From contig NZ_PVZC01000001.1 in the NCBI RefSeq assembly GCF_003002095.1, positions 744,001-808,000 of the forward strand: 64,000 nucleotides of DNA, written 5' to 3'. The stretch is from Allonocardiopsis opalescens. Its GTDB lineage: Bacteria; Actinomycetota; Actinomycetes; Streptosporangiales; Streptosporangiaceae. Positions 26,762 to 34,430 of the stretch are shown here, piece after piece. The position numbers were made by a program, and so were the translations under genes. Below the pieces are notes generated by a model. That model was not told where the DNA came from and did not search any database. It saw only the letters and a program-made list of their open reading frames with translations. How positions within the stretch are numbered: position 1 is the stretch's first letter; every line of letters begins with the position of its first letter.

Positions 26762-27722
26762 GCACGGTCTTGCCGGTGGTGCGCCGCTCCTCCAGCGCGC
26801 GGTGCGCGGCGGCCGCCTCGGCGAGCGGGAGCGCCGAGCCGGCGGCCGGGCTCAGCTCCCCGCCGGCCGCCAGCGCGAAGGCCCGGTTCCGCAGCCGCGC
26901 CAGCTCGGCGGGCGGCAGCAGCACCGACGCGAAGCCGCGGACCGCGACGGCGCGCCGGTAGAGCTCGGCCGGGTCGAACTCCGGCATCCGCCCGCTCGAC
27001 GCGCCGTAGACGACCATGCGGCCCACGGACGGCGCCAGCAGGCCGAAGGCGGCCGCCGACACCGGGCCGCCGGTGCCCTCGAACACCGCGTGCACCCCGC
27101 CGGGCGCCGACTCGCGGACGCGGTCGGCCCAGTCCGGCGCGGTGTAGTCGACGGCGCGGTCCGCGCCGTTGCGCAGGGCCGCCGCGTACTTCGCCGGGCC
27201 GCCCACCGCCGCGATCACGGTGGCGCCGGCCCGCTTCGCCAGCTGCGCCAGCAGGCCGCCGACACCGCCCGCCGCCGCCTGGACCAGCACGGTCTCGCCC
27301 GGCTCGATCGCGGCGGCCTCGGCGGCTCCGACGGCGGCCGCGCCCTGGCCGAGCAGGGCGAGCGCCGCGGCGTCGTCCAGGCCGTCGGGCAGCGGATACG
27401 CCGCCTCCGCGTCCACCTCGGCGACCTCCGCGTAGCCGCCGCCGAAGACCGCGGCGGCCACCCGCCGGCCGGCCAGGGCCGGGTCGGCGCCCGCTCCGAC
27501 GGCCGCCACCGTGCCGGCCACCTCGAAGCCGGGGGAGAAGGGCAGCGGCAGGTCCGGGAGCATGTCACGGACCAGGCCCGCCCGGATCCGCGTGTCGGCG
27601 AGGCCCACCCCGGCGGCGGCCACCCGTACCAGCAGCCGGCCGGGGCCGGGCTCCGGCTCGGGCACCTCGTCGACCCGCAGCGCCTCGGGCGGACCGTATT
27701 CATGGAAGCGGACGACGCGCAT
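26751..27722 (-). CDS. Quinone oxidoreductase-like MDR protein
   Basis: A 323-residue zinc-free medium-chain dehydrogenase/reductase. An EYGPPEALRVDEVPEPEP N-terminus is typical of quinone oxidoreductases. The NADPH-binding VQAAAGGVGGLLAQLAKR segment and a DYTAPDWADRV specificity region follow. It probably catalyses one- or two-electron reduction of quinones or enals. ATG 27722 has a GGAGAAGG RBS. It is divergent from an HxlR regulator with paired GTATC dyads between, so it is the obvious regulated target. Confidence 0.88.
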   Translation of the reverse strand: MRVVRFHEYGPPEALRVDEVPEPEPGPGRLLVRVAAAGVGLADTRIRAGLVRDMLPDLPLPFSPGFEVAGTVAAVGAGADPALAGRRVAAAVFGGGYAEVAEVDAEAAYPLPDGLDDAAALALLGQGAAAVGAAEAAAIEPGETVLVQAAAGGVGGLLAQLAKRAGATVIAAVGGPAKYAAALRNGADRAVDYTAPDWADRVRESAPGGVHAVFEGTGGPVSAAAFGLLAPSVGRMVVYGASSGRMPEFDPAELYRRAVAVRGFASVLLPPAELARLRNRAFALAAGGELSPAAGSALPLAEAAAAHRALEERRTTGKTVLIP

Positions 27723-27776
27723 GCGCCTTCTCCTTCACCGTAGGGATCAGGGCGGAAGTCCACCCCACCGGCGAAG

Positions 27777-27828
27777 GTATCCATGAGATACTGGTTACTT
27801 CAAAGGTATCCGGCTACCGTGAGGGTAC
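27777..27828. promoter_or_regulatory. HxlR-type operator dyads
   Basis: A perfect dyad GTATC-CATGA-GATAC spans 27777-27791. A second, spaced half-site pair, GTATC at 27806-27810 and GGTAC at 27824-27828, follows. Both lie between the oxidoreductase (-, 27722) and the HxlR gene (+, 27831). GTATC-type half-sites are characteristic of HxlR/YodB-like regulators. Two sites would allow separate control of the two divergent promoters. Confidence 0.65.
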
Positions 27829-27830
27829 TC

Positions 27831-28208
27831 ATGCGTCCGCTCGACCCCGACATGTTCGACCCGTCCTGCCCGAACAGCGCCATGCCGATCCGGATCGGCG
27901 ACAAGTGGTCGGCGGCGGTCATCCGGTGCCTGGAGGAGGGCCCGCGCCGGTTCTCCGAGATCCGGGTGCCGCTGCGCGGCGTCACCCCCAAGGTCCTCAC
28001 CCAGACCCTGCGCGCGCTGGAGCGCGACGGCATGGTCACGCGCACGATCTACGCCGAGGTCCCGCCGCGGGTGGAGTACGAGCTGACCCCGCTCGGCCGC
28101 ACGCTGCTCAAGGTGATCGCCGCCTGCCGGCAGTGGGCCGACGAGCACATGACCGCGCTGCTCGCCGCCAGGGCGGCCTACGAGAGCCGCGGCGAAGCCG
28201 AGCGCTGA
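27831..28208 (+). CDS. HxlR family winged-helix regulator
   Basis: 125 residues from ATG 27831. HxlR motifs are CPNSAMPIRIGDKWSAAVI, GPRRFSEIR, GVTPKVLTQTLRALERDG and VEYELTPLGR. The Cys in the N-terminal SCPNS segment sits where redox-sensing HxlR proteins (YodB/HypR/QorR-type) carry their reactive Cys. With a divergent quinone oxidoreductase this suggests a quinone/electrophile sensor. An in-frame ATG at 27783 would add 16 residues across the operator dyads and is less likely. Confidence 0.88.
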   Translation: MRPLDPDMFDPSCPNSAMPIRIGDKWSAAVIRCLEEGPRRFSEIRVPLRGVTPKVLTQTLRALERDGMVTRTIYAEVPPRVEYELTPLGRTLLKVIAACRQWADEHMTALLAARAAYESRGEAER

Positions 28209-28367
28209 CCTCCGCCGTCGCCCGGCCGGCCGCCGCCCCGGCGCGCCGCCGCGCGGTACGGATGTGGCGCCTGGAGCGAATCGGGCCCGGATGCGGCTCG
28301 CGTTGCCGCCGCTACTTGAGAGGATGGGGAGGGAGCCGGGCGATCACGCGCACGAGGGGAGGCGCCG

Positions 28368-30428
28368 ATGGAGGCCGATCAGGTGCTCGACGGGCTGGAC
28401 CCCGAGCAGCTGGCCGTGGCCCGGGCCGTCCGCGGCCCGGTGTGCGTGCTGGCCGGGGCGGGCACCGGCAAGACCCGCGCCATCACCCACCGGATCGCCT
28501 ACGCCGTCGCGTCGGGGGTGGTGCCCGAGACCGGCGTGCTCGCCGTCACCTTCACCGCCCGCGCCGCCGCCGAGATGCGCACCCGGCTGCGCGCCCTGGG
28601 CGCGCCGCGCGTGCAGGCCCGCACCTTTCACGCCGCCGCGCTGCGCCAGCTCGGCTTCTTCTGGCCCAAGATCGTCGGCGGTCCGCTGCCGAGGCTGGTC
28701 GAGAGCAAGGTGCGCCTGGTGGCCGACGCCGCCCGCACCAGCGGCCTGGCCCTCGGCCGCACCGAACTGCGCGACCTCGCCTCGGAGATCGAATGGGCCA
28801 AGGCCACCCAGACCCGGCCCGAGGACTACGAGAACGCCGCCGCCAAGGCCGGCCGCGCCGCCCCGCTCGGACCGCGCGAGGTCGCCCGGGTGTTCGAGGC
28901 GTACGAGGAACTGCGCCGCGAGCACAACCTGCTGGACTTCGAGGCGATGCTGGAGCTCACCGCCGCCGTGCTGACCGAGCATGCCGACGTCGCGGCGCAG
29001 GTCCGCGAGCAGTACCGCTACTTCGTCGTCGACGAGTACCAGGACGTCAGCCCGCTGCAGCAGCTGCTGCTCGACACCTGGCTGGGCGAGCGCGACGACC
29101 TCTGCGTGGTGGGCGACCCCAACCAGACCATCTACTCCTTCACCGGCGCCACCCCCGGTTACCTGACCGGCTTCTCGGTCCGCCACCCCGACGCCGCCGT
29201 CATCCGGCTGGTCCGCGACTACCGCTCCACCCCGCAGGTGGTCCGGCTGGCCAACGGCGTCATCGGCCAGGCCAGGGGCGCCGCCGCCCGGCACCGCCTG
29301 GAGCTGGTCGCGCAGCGCCCCGACGGCCCCGAGCCCGGCTTCACCGCCTACGACGACGAGGTGGCCGAGGCGTCGGCCGTGGCCGCCAAGGCGGCGGCGC
29401 TGATCGAGTCCGGCGTCCCGGCCCGCGAGATCGCGGTGCTGTTCCGGGTGAACGCGCAGTCCGAGCCCTACGAGCAGGCCTTCACCGACGCCGGGGTGCC
29501 CTACGTGATGCGCGGCGCCGACCGCTTCTTCGACCGGGCCGAGGTGCGGCAGGCCATCCACCTGCTGCAGGGGGCGCGCCGCGCCGACGACGACGCCGCC
29601 ATGGTGGTGGCCGTCCGCCACATCCTGGCCGGGATCGGGCTCAGCCCCGAGCCGCCGGGCGGCGGCTCCGCCCGCGCCCGCTGGGAGTCGCTGGCCGCCC
29701 TCGCCCAGCTCGCCGAGGACGTGGCCGCCGAACACCCCGGCGCCACCATGGCCGACTTCGTCGAGGAGCTGCGCGCCCGCGCCGCCGCCCAGCACGCCCC
29801 GGAGCTGGAGGGCGCCACCCTCGCCTCGCTGCACGCCGCCAAGGGACTGGAGTGGGACGCGGTGTTCCTCGTCGGGCTCACCGAGGGCATGATGCCGATC
29901 GTGTACGCCGACACGGCCGAACAGGTCGAGGAGGAGCGGCGGCTGCTGTACGTGGGCGTCACCCGCGCCCGCGAGCACCTGGCGCTGTCGTGGTCGCTGG
30001 CCAGGTCGCCTGGCGGGCGCAAGAACCGCAGACCCTCGCGCTTCCTGGACGGCCTGCGGCCGGCCTCGCCGTCGCTGGCGGCCGAGCGCCCGCCGCGGCG
30101 CGCCTTCTCCGGGCCGCAGCCGTGCCGGGTCTGCGGCCAGCCGCTCACCGCGGCGGCCGAGCGCAAGCTCGGCCGGTGCGCCGACTGCCCGGCCGACTAC
30201 GACGAGGCGCTGCTCGACCGGCTCAGGGAGTGGCGCGCCGCGGAGTCACGCGAGCAGAAGGTGCCGGCCTACGTGGTGTTCACCGACGCCACCCTCCAGG
30301 CCATCGCCGAGCGCGCGCCCTCGTCGGCGGCGGAGCTCGGGGCGATCCCCGGCGTCGGCGCGGTGAAGCTGAACAGGTACGGTGCTGCGGTGCTGGGGCT
30401 GTGCGGCGCCGACCCGGCGGGCGACTAG
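28368..30428 (+). CDS. uvrD2: ATP-dependent DNA helicase UvrD2
   Basis: 686 residues: an SF1A helicase with Walker A AGAGTGKTR, motif II FVVDEYQDVSP, motif III GDPNQTIYSF, LHAAKGLEWDAV (motif V) and YVGVTRAREHL (motif VI). After the motor come a tetracysteine motif (CRVCGQP ... CADCP) and a C-terminal HRDC domain (about 610-686). This combination is diagnostic of actinobacterial UvrD2, essential in mycobacteria, where the HRDC and tetracysteine parts tune DNA unwinding. ATG 28368 has a GGGGAGG RBS. It is followed 17 bp later by tesB. Confidence 0.92.
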   Translation: MEADQVLDGLDPEQLAVARAVRGPVCVLAGAGTGKTRAITHRIAYAVASGVVPETGVLAVTFTARAAAEMRTRLRALGAPRVQARTFHAAALRQLGFFWPKIVGGPLPRLVESKVRLVADAARTSGLALGRTELRDLASEIEWAKATQTRPEDYENAAAKAGRAAPLGPREVARVFEAYEELRREHNLLDFEAMLELTAAVLTEHADVAAQVREQYRYFVVDEYQDVSPLQQLLLDTWLGERDDLCVVGDPNQTIYSFTGATPGYLTGFSVRHPDAAVIRLVRDYRSTPQVVRLANGVIGQARGAAARHRLELVAQRPDGPEPGFTAYDDEVAEASAVAAKAAALIESGVPAREIAVLFRVNAQSEPYEQAFTDAGVPYVMRGADRFFDRAEVRQAIHLLQGARRADDDAAMVVAVRHILAGIGLSPEPPGGGSARARWESLAALAQLAEDVAAEHPGATMADFVEELRARAAAQHAPELEGATLASLHAAKGLEWDAVFLVGLTEGMMPIVYADTAEQVEEERRLLYVGVTRAREHLALSWSLARSPGGRKNRRPSRFLDGLRPASPSLAAERPPRRAFSGPQPCRVCGQPLTAAAERKLGRCADCPADYDEALLDRLREWRAAESREQKVPAYVVFTDATLQAIAERAPSSAAELGAIPGVGAVKLNRYGAAVLGLCGADPAGD

Positions 30429-30445
30429 CGAGGGAGCGGCGGACG

Positions 30446-31318
30446 ATGGCGAGTGGGCTGGCCGACGTGCTGCGCATCCTCGATCTGGAGCGGATCGAGG
30501 TGAACATCTTCCGCGGCAGCAGCCCGGACGACACCGTGCAGCGGGTCTTCGGCGGGCAGGTGGCGGGCCAGGCCCTGGTCGCGGCGGGCCGCACCGTGCC
30601 CGAGGACCGCCGCGTGCACTCGCTGCACGCCTACTTCATCCGGCCGGGCGACCCCGCGGTGCCGATCGTCTACGAGGTCGACCGGGTGCGCGACGGCCGC
30701 TCCTTCACCACCCGGCGGGTGGTGGCCATCCAGCACGGCAAGCCGATCTTCACCCTCTCGGCCTCCTTCCACGGTTCCGAGCCGGGGCTCAGCCACCAGA
30801 GCGAGATGCCCGAGGTGGCCGGGCCCGATGAGCTGCCCCCCGTCGAGGAGCGGCTGCGCGCGATCTTCGGTGAACTCCCGCAGCCGAACCGGCGCGCCTT
30901 CGACATGCACCCGGTCGGGCCGCTGTCGTGGGAGGTCGAGCGGGATCCCGGGCTGCGGACCACCCGCAACCAGGTGTGGCTGCGCACCGCCGAGAAGCTG
31001 CCCGACGACCCGCTGCTGCACGTCTGCCTGATGACCTACGCCTCCGACGTCACCCTGCTCGACACCACCCTGCTGCCGCACGGCCGCACCTTCAACGGCG
31101 TGCAGATGGCCAGCCTGGACCACGCCATGTGGTTCCACGCCCCGTTCCGGATCGACGACTGGCTGCTGTACGCCCAGGAGACCCCGTTCGGCGGCGGTGG
31201 ACGCGGACTCGCACGCGGCGAGGTGTTCACCGCCGAGGGGCGGCTGGTGTGCTCGGTCGTGCAGGAGGGGCTGATCCGGCCGATGCGGCCGTCCGGCGAC
31301 GCGGAGCGGACCGGATAG
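30446..31318 (+). CDS. tesB: Acyl-CoA thioesterase II
   Basis: A 290-residue double hot-dog thioesterase. The N-terminal RVFGGQVAGQALVAAGRTV and HSLHAYFIRPGD blocks and the C-terminal MASLDHAMWFHAPFR motif (catalytic Asp) are classic TesB features; Gln/Thr partners are in VTLLDTTLLPHG. It hydrolyses medium- and long-chain acyl-CoAs. ATG 30446 has GGGAGCGG upstream. It is probably co-transcribed with uvrD2. A short GC hairpin follows at 31326-31346. Confidence 0.92.
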   Translation: MASGLADVLRILDLERIEVNIFRGSSPDDTVQRVFGGQVAGQALVAAGRTVPEDRRVHSLHAYFIRPGDPAVPIVYEVDRVRDGRSFTTRRVVAIQHGKPIFTLSASFHGSEPGLSHQSEMPEVAGPDELPPVEERLRAIFGELPQPNRRAFDMHPVGPLSWEVERDPGLRTTRNQVWLRTAEKLPDDPLLHVCLMTYASDVTLLDTTLLPHGRTFNGVQMASLDHAMWFHAPFRIDDWLLYAQETPFGGGGRGLARGEVFTAEGRLVCSVVQEGLIRPMRPSGDAERTG

Positions 31319-31325
31319 GTCGGTG

Positions 31326-31346
31326 GCCCGGCCCCGGCGGCCGGGC
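31326..31346 (+). terminator. GC-rich hairpin after tesB
   Basis: GCCCGGCC (31326-31333), a 5-nt loop and GGCCGGGC (31339-31346) form a perfect 8-bp stem 7 bp after the tesB stop. It precedes the whiB7 promoter, so it likely isolates whiB7 from uvrD2-tesB transcription. There is no T-tract. Confidence 0.5.
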
Positions 31347-31415
31347 GGCGCGGAGCGGGACGCGCCGACGGCGGTTCCGAAAAACTTCTGGCCGGGATCG
31401 GCGAAATCGCAGGTC

Positions 31416-31454
31416 AAAAATATGTTGCCGCGATCGGAGCCGGGTGCGTAGGCT
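31416..31454 (+). promoter_or_regulatory. whiB7 promoter with WhiB7-type AT-rich upstream motif
   Basis: AAAAATAT (31416-31423) lies directly upstream of a -35 hexamer TTGCCG (31425-31430). An 18-bp spacer and the -10 TAGGCT (31449-31454) follow. In mycobacteria and streptomycetes WhiB7 binds an AT-rich element just upstream of -35 of SigA-type promoters through its AT-hook and activates its own gene. This arrangement fits that model closely. Confidence 0.72.
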
Positions 31455-31521
31455 TTAGCCGTTCGATCACACGGCCGTGGGAGGGGACTCCCACCGGCGG
31501 ATCTCTTGGAGGTGGTTCCAC

Positions 31522-31863
31522 GTGGCGACGTTGATTAGCGCTCATGCGCAGCTCACCCAGCCGATGTGGGCCACCTCGGTGTGCTCCCTGCGGTATCTGG
31601 TCGCGGCCACTCCGTTCTCGGCTGTGGTGACCGCCGATGCCGGCGTGGACCGTCGCCTTGCCATGGGCGGCGGCATGCCTGCGGTGGCGCGCGACGCGCA
31701 GCAGGTCGCCTCCCGTCCCTTCGCCCCCGTGGCGAAGCGCGTCCGCGGCGTCGGGGAAGACCCGCGCCCCGGCACTCTTCGGGAACTGGGCAGCGCCATG
31801 CAACTGACGGGCATCGGAACGGATGCCCACGAGGGTCCGCGAGATCGGAGGGCCCCGGCCTAG
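31522..31863 (+). CDS. Putative upstream ORF in the whiB7 leader
   Basis: A 113-codon ORF from GTG 31522 with an exact GGAGGTGG Shine-Dalgarno 6 nt upstream. It is situated entirely between the whiB7 promoter and attenuator. Codon use is less GC-biased than neighbouring genes (ATT, GCT, TAT, CTT codons). The product has no recognised domain. Its stop (TAG 31861) is 27 nt before the attenuator stem at 31891. The likely role is regulatory: ribosome stalling here under translation inhibitors would alter leader folding, as shown for whiB7/wblC leaders. A true protein function is not supported. Confidence 0.5.
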   Translation: MATLISAHAQLTQPMWATSVCSLRYLVAATPFSAVVTADAGVDRRLAMGGGMPAVARDAQQVASRPFAPVAKRVRGVGEDPRPGTLRELGSAMQLTGIGTDAHEGPRDRRAPA

Positions 31864-31890
31864 CTACACGGCCGGGATGTCTCCCTCAGG

Positions 31891-31927
31891 CCGCGGACCC
31901 CAGCTGGGGACCGCGGTTCTTTCGTTT
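31891..31927 (+). terminator. Attenuator in whiB7 leader
   Basis: CCGCGG-A-CCCCAG pairs with CTGGGG-A-CCGCGG (31891-31916), a 12-bp stem interrupted by one A-A mismatch. It is followed by TTCTTTCGTTT (31917-31927), an unusually T-rich tail for this genome. It is a good intrinsic terminator located about 90 nt before the whiB7 start, as expected for antibiotic-responsive attenuation. Confidence 0.75.
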
Positions 31928-31930
31928 CCG

Positions 31931-31994
31931 CCCCGATGAGACCGGGGTGGTTTCAGGTCCCTGGCTTGACCACTCGAGCCGCAATCCCTGAAAC
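31931..31994 (+). promoter_or_regulatory. Leader hairpins between attenuator and whiB7 RBS
   Basis: A small hairpin CCCCG-N7-CGGGG (31931-31947) is followed by GTTTCAGG (31950-31957), which pairs with CCTGAAAC (31987-31994). The latter ends shortly before the whiB7 RBS (GTAGGGAGG). These may form alternative structures with the attenuator or shield the RBS. This is inferred from complementarity only. Confidence 0.45.
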
Positions 31995-32017
31995 GACGAA
32001 ACGTAGGGAGGACACCC

Positions 32018-32299
32018 GTGTTCGGGCCCATGGAAGTGGCTCCGTGGCTGGGTGAGGTCGACATCCCGTGCCGCGAGGTGCCGGATCTGTTCTTCGCTGA
32101 GGCTCCGGCCGACGTCGAGGCCGCCAAGGCCATCTGCGGCGACTGCCCCGTGCGCGAGGAGTGCCTGACCGCCGCGCGGGAGCGCCGCGAGCCCTGGGGT
32201 GTGTGGGGCGGCGAGCTGTTCCTGCGCGGGGTGGTCGTGCCCCGCAAGCGCCCGCGCGGCCGGCCTCGCAAGAACGAGGCCGCCGAGGTCGCGGCCTGA
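32018..32299 (+). CDS. whiB7: Transcriptional activator WhiB7
   Basis: A 93-residue Wbl protein. Four Fe-S cysteines occur in the IPCREVPD, ICGDCPVREEC arrangement, with a GVWGGE beta-turn motif and a C-terminal AT-hook PRGRPRK specific to WhiB7. It binds SigA region 4 and activates intrinsic antibiotic-resistance genes, including itself. GTG 32018 follows GTAGGGAGGAC. Long leader, uORF and attenuator precede it. A 55-residue basic ORF follows, and the ABC1-kinase gene lies on the opposite strand nearby, as in mycobacteria. Confidence 0.94.
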   Translation: MFGPMEVAPWLGEVDIPCREVPDLFFAEAPADVEAAKAICGDCPVREECLTAARERREPWGVWGGELFLRGVVVPRKRPRGRPRKNEAAEVAA

Positions 32300-32388
32300 C
32301 GGCGCAGCTCCCGGACGGCGGCGCGGCCCGGCCGCGCCGCCGCCCCTCACCCTCCATCCGCCGTGTGTGACGACTCCAGGAGTGAGAC

Positions 32389-32556
32389 GTGTTCATCAAC
32401 AAGCCCAACTACGAAGAGGACCGCCGGGCGCAGGAGCGCGTCGAAGAGCGCGAGGCGATCCGCTCGGCGCGGCGGCTGCTCGCCAGGCGCCGGGCGCGCA
32501 GGCAGTCCGAGGAGGCCTTAATCCGCCTCTACCGCTCGGTCACGCTCATCCGCTGA
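32389..32556 (+). CDS. Small basic coiled-coil-like protein with a TTA codon
   Basis: 55 residues from GTG 32389, with an AGGAGTGAG RBS. It starts MFINKPNYEEDRRAQERVEE and is then strongly Arg-rich (SARRLLARRRARRQ) and helical. No family is recognised. It contains one TTA leucine codon at 32518-32520, very rare in this GC-rich DNA and in streptomycetes a target of bldA control. It lies 89 bp downstream of whiB7 and ends 18 bp before a strong terminator, so it is probably the second gene of the whiB7 transcript. Confidence 0.6.
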   Translation: MFINKPNYEEDRRAQERVEEREAIRSARRLLARRRARRQSEEALIRLYRSVTLIR

Positions 32557-32573
32557 GCCGGCGCGGCCACCGG

Positions 32574-32617
32574 GGCGGCGGGCCCCCGCCCTACAGGGGC
32601 GGCGGGGGCCCGCCGCC
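32574..32617. terminator. Perfect 17-bp hairpin terminator
   Basis: GGCGGCGGGCCCCCGCC (32574-32590) and its exact reverse complement (32601-32617) flank a 10-nt loop. It lies between the small basic ORF (+) and the zinc-ribbon gene (-), so it can act in both directions. Confidence 0.8.
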
Positions 32618-32631
32618 GTCGCCGTGCCGCG

Positions 32632-32808
32632 TCATGGTTCGCCGCCGGGCCTTCCGGCGCCCGCCTCCGGCCGGCCCGCTTCCGCGCAGTGCGGGCAGGG
32701 CTCGCGCACCCCGAGGGAGAGCATCCGGTCGTAGAGCACGCCGGCCCGCGCCACGTACCGCCAGCGCCGCCCGCCGCAGGCCGGGCAGAGGATCCGTATC
32801 CCGTTCAT
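32632..32808 (-). CDS. Small zinc-ribbon protein
   Basis: 58 residues from ATG 32808. Two CxxC pairs (LCPACGG ... EPCPHCAE) about 30 residues apart make a zinc ribbon. The middle segment WRYVARAGVLYDRMLSLG is amphipathic. The tail is Gly/Pro-rich. No catalytic residues are seen; this type of mini-protein is common next to regulatory genes, role unknown. It is separated by about 165 bp from the ABC1 kinase upstream of it. Confidence 0.65.
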   Translation of the reverse strand: MNGIRILCPACGGRRWRYVARAGVLYDRMLSLGVREPCPHCAEAGRPEAGAGRPGGEP

Positions 32809-32973
32809 GGGCTCAAGGCTAGGCAAGGCGCCGGCGGCGCCGGACGCACTCCGCCGCGAAGCAGCATTCCCCACATTCCGGCCGGCGCCCGGCCGCGGCT
32901 CGCCGACCGGATCGCGTGCCGGAACGCACCTGCGCGACGATCCGTCCCGCCGGCCGCGCGGTGGGCCGAGGGC

Positions 32974-34347
32974 TCAGCCCGGTACGCGGTCGTCGTCGGC
33001 CCGCGCCTCGGACGCCGCCTCCTCGGCCATATCGCGTTCGAGGTCCTCGGGGAAACCGGGCACCCAGCGCTCGAACTCCGAGCGCAGCGGCACCCGCGCG
33101 CCGAGCTGGCAGAGCACGCCGGTGGCGGCGGCGATGACCCGGTGGATCAGCATGTAGGACGGCGGCAGGTTCAGCTGCCTGAGCACCGCGGTGGAGTCGC
33201 GGTCGGCCATCCGCTCCGCCTCCCGCCGCAGCCACTCGCGGCTGAAGGCGAAGGTCTCGTGCCGGGTGGGCTCGGCGCTGGGCAGCAAAAAGTCCAGCAC
33301 GGCCTGGGCGTCGACGTCGACGCCCGGCCGGATGAAGCCCTCGGCCCGCAGCCCGGCCACCACCGTCTCTGCGTCGCCCATCAGGCCGATGCGGGTGAAC
33401 CGGCCCAGCGCCACCGGCAGGCCGTCGGGCAGCCGGTTCACCGCCCCGAAGTCGAGCACGCCGAGCCGGCCGTCGGGCGTCATCCGGAAGTTGCCCGGGT
33501 GCGGATCGGAGTGCAGCAGCCCGGCCCGGGTGGGGCCGGAGAACAGGAAGCGGGCGTAGAGGGTGCCCGCGCGGTCGCGTTCGGCCTGGCTGCCCCGCGC
33601 GATGACCTGAGACAGCGGGGTGCCGTCCAGCCACTCGCTGACCAGCACCCGCTCCGCGGCGGCCAGTACCCCGGGGATGCGGAACTCGGGGTCGCCGGCG
33701 TAGGCGGCCGCGAAGCCGCGCTGCGCGTCGGCCTCCAGGCCGTAGTCCAGCTCCTCGATGATGCGGTCCTTCAGCTCCGCGAGCAGCGGCTTGACCTCCA
33801 GCCCGGGCATCATCACCGCGAACAGCCGGCCGACCCGGGCGAGCTGGTGGAAGTCGCTGCGCAGCGCCCGGCCCGCGCCCGGATACTGGATCTTCACCGC
33901 CGCGGCGCGGCCGTCGTGCCAGACCGCGCGGTGCACCTGCCCGATGGAGGCGGCGGCCGCGGGCCGGTCGTCGAAGTGCGCGAAGCCGTCGCGCCAGTCC
34001 GGGCCGAGGGATTCGGCCAGCACCCGGTGCACGGCCGCGGCGGGCAGCGGCGGCGCCGACTCCTGCAGGCGGGTGAGCGTCTCGCGGTAGGGGCCGGCGA
34101 TCTCGTCGGGCAGCGCCGCCTCGAAGATGGACAGGCCCTGGCCGAGCTTCATCGCCCCGCCCTTGAGCTCGCCGAGCACGCTGAAGACCTGGTCGGCGGT
34201 GCGGCGCTGGATGTCGGCGGCGACGTCGTCGGCCGACTGGCCGGCCATCCTCCTGCCGAACCCCAGCGCGGTCCGGCTGGCGTACCTCAACGGCAGCGCG
34301 GCCAGTTTGGCGGTGCGCGTGACCGCGCGTTGGGGCAGATCGCTCAC
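32974..34347 (-). CDS. ABC1/UbiB (AarF) family atypical kinase
   Basis: 457 residues with ADCK/UbiB hallmarks: the KxGQ motif as GGAMKLGQGLSIF, the Ala-rich nucleotide loop AAAASIGQVHRA, VKIQYPGA with the ATP lysine, LLHSDPHPGN (catalytic loop) and LGVLDFGAVN (metal-binding DFG). It is the positional counterpart of mycobacterial Rv3197, encoded next to whiB7, which has been linked to macrolide tolerance. Whether it acts on quinone lipids or on ribosome-directed drugs cannot be told here. The GTG start at 34347 is chosen because a longer frame crosses the next gene. Confidence 0.88.
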   Translation of the reverse strand: MSDLPQRAVTRTAKLAALPLRYASRTALGFGRRMAGQSADDVAADIQRRTADQVFSVLGELKGGAMKLGQGLSIFEAALPDEIAGPYRETLTRLQESAPPLPAAAVHRVLAESLGPDWRDGFAHFDDRPAAAASIGQVHRAVWHDGRAAAVKIQYPGAGRALRSDFHQLARVGRLFAVMMPGLEVKPLLAELKDRIIEELDYGLEADAQRGFAAAYAGDPEFRIPGVLAAAERVLVSEWLDGTPLSQVIARGSQAERDRAGTLYARFLFSGPTRAGLLHSDPHPGNFRMTPDGRLGVLDFGAVNRLPDGLPVALGRFTRIGLMGDAETVVAGLRAEGFIRPGVDVDAQAVLDFLLPSAEPTRHETFAFSREWLRREAERMADRDSTAVLRQLNLPPSYMLIHRVIAAATGVLCQLGARVPLRSEFERWVPGFPEDLERDMAEEAASEARADDDRVPG

Positions 34348-34430
34348 GGTTTTCAGCCTAAGCGCTGCTCGGACCCGCAGGCGAGTGGGGTGGCGCGCGC
34401 CGCCGGGCGGCGGACGCGCGCCGGAGGCGG

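Noticed and set aside
28209-28367. Separate gene between HxlR and uvrD2
   Set aside because: Short, no conserved product; uvrD2 has its own RBS at 28368.
31541-31627. Alternative 28-codon uORF in another frame of the whiB7 leader
   Set aside because: It has no Shine-Dalgarno sequence, whereas the GTG at 31522 has GGAGGTGG at ideal spacing.
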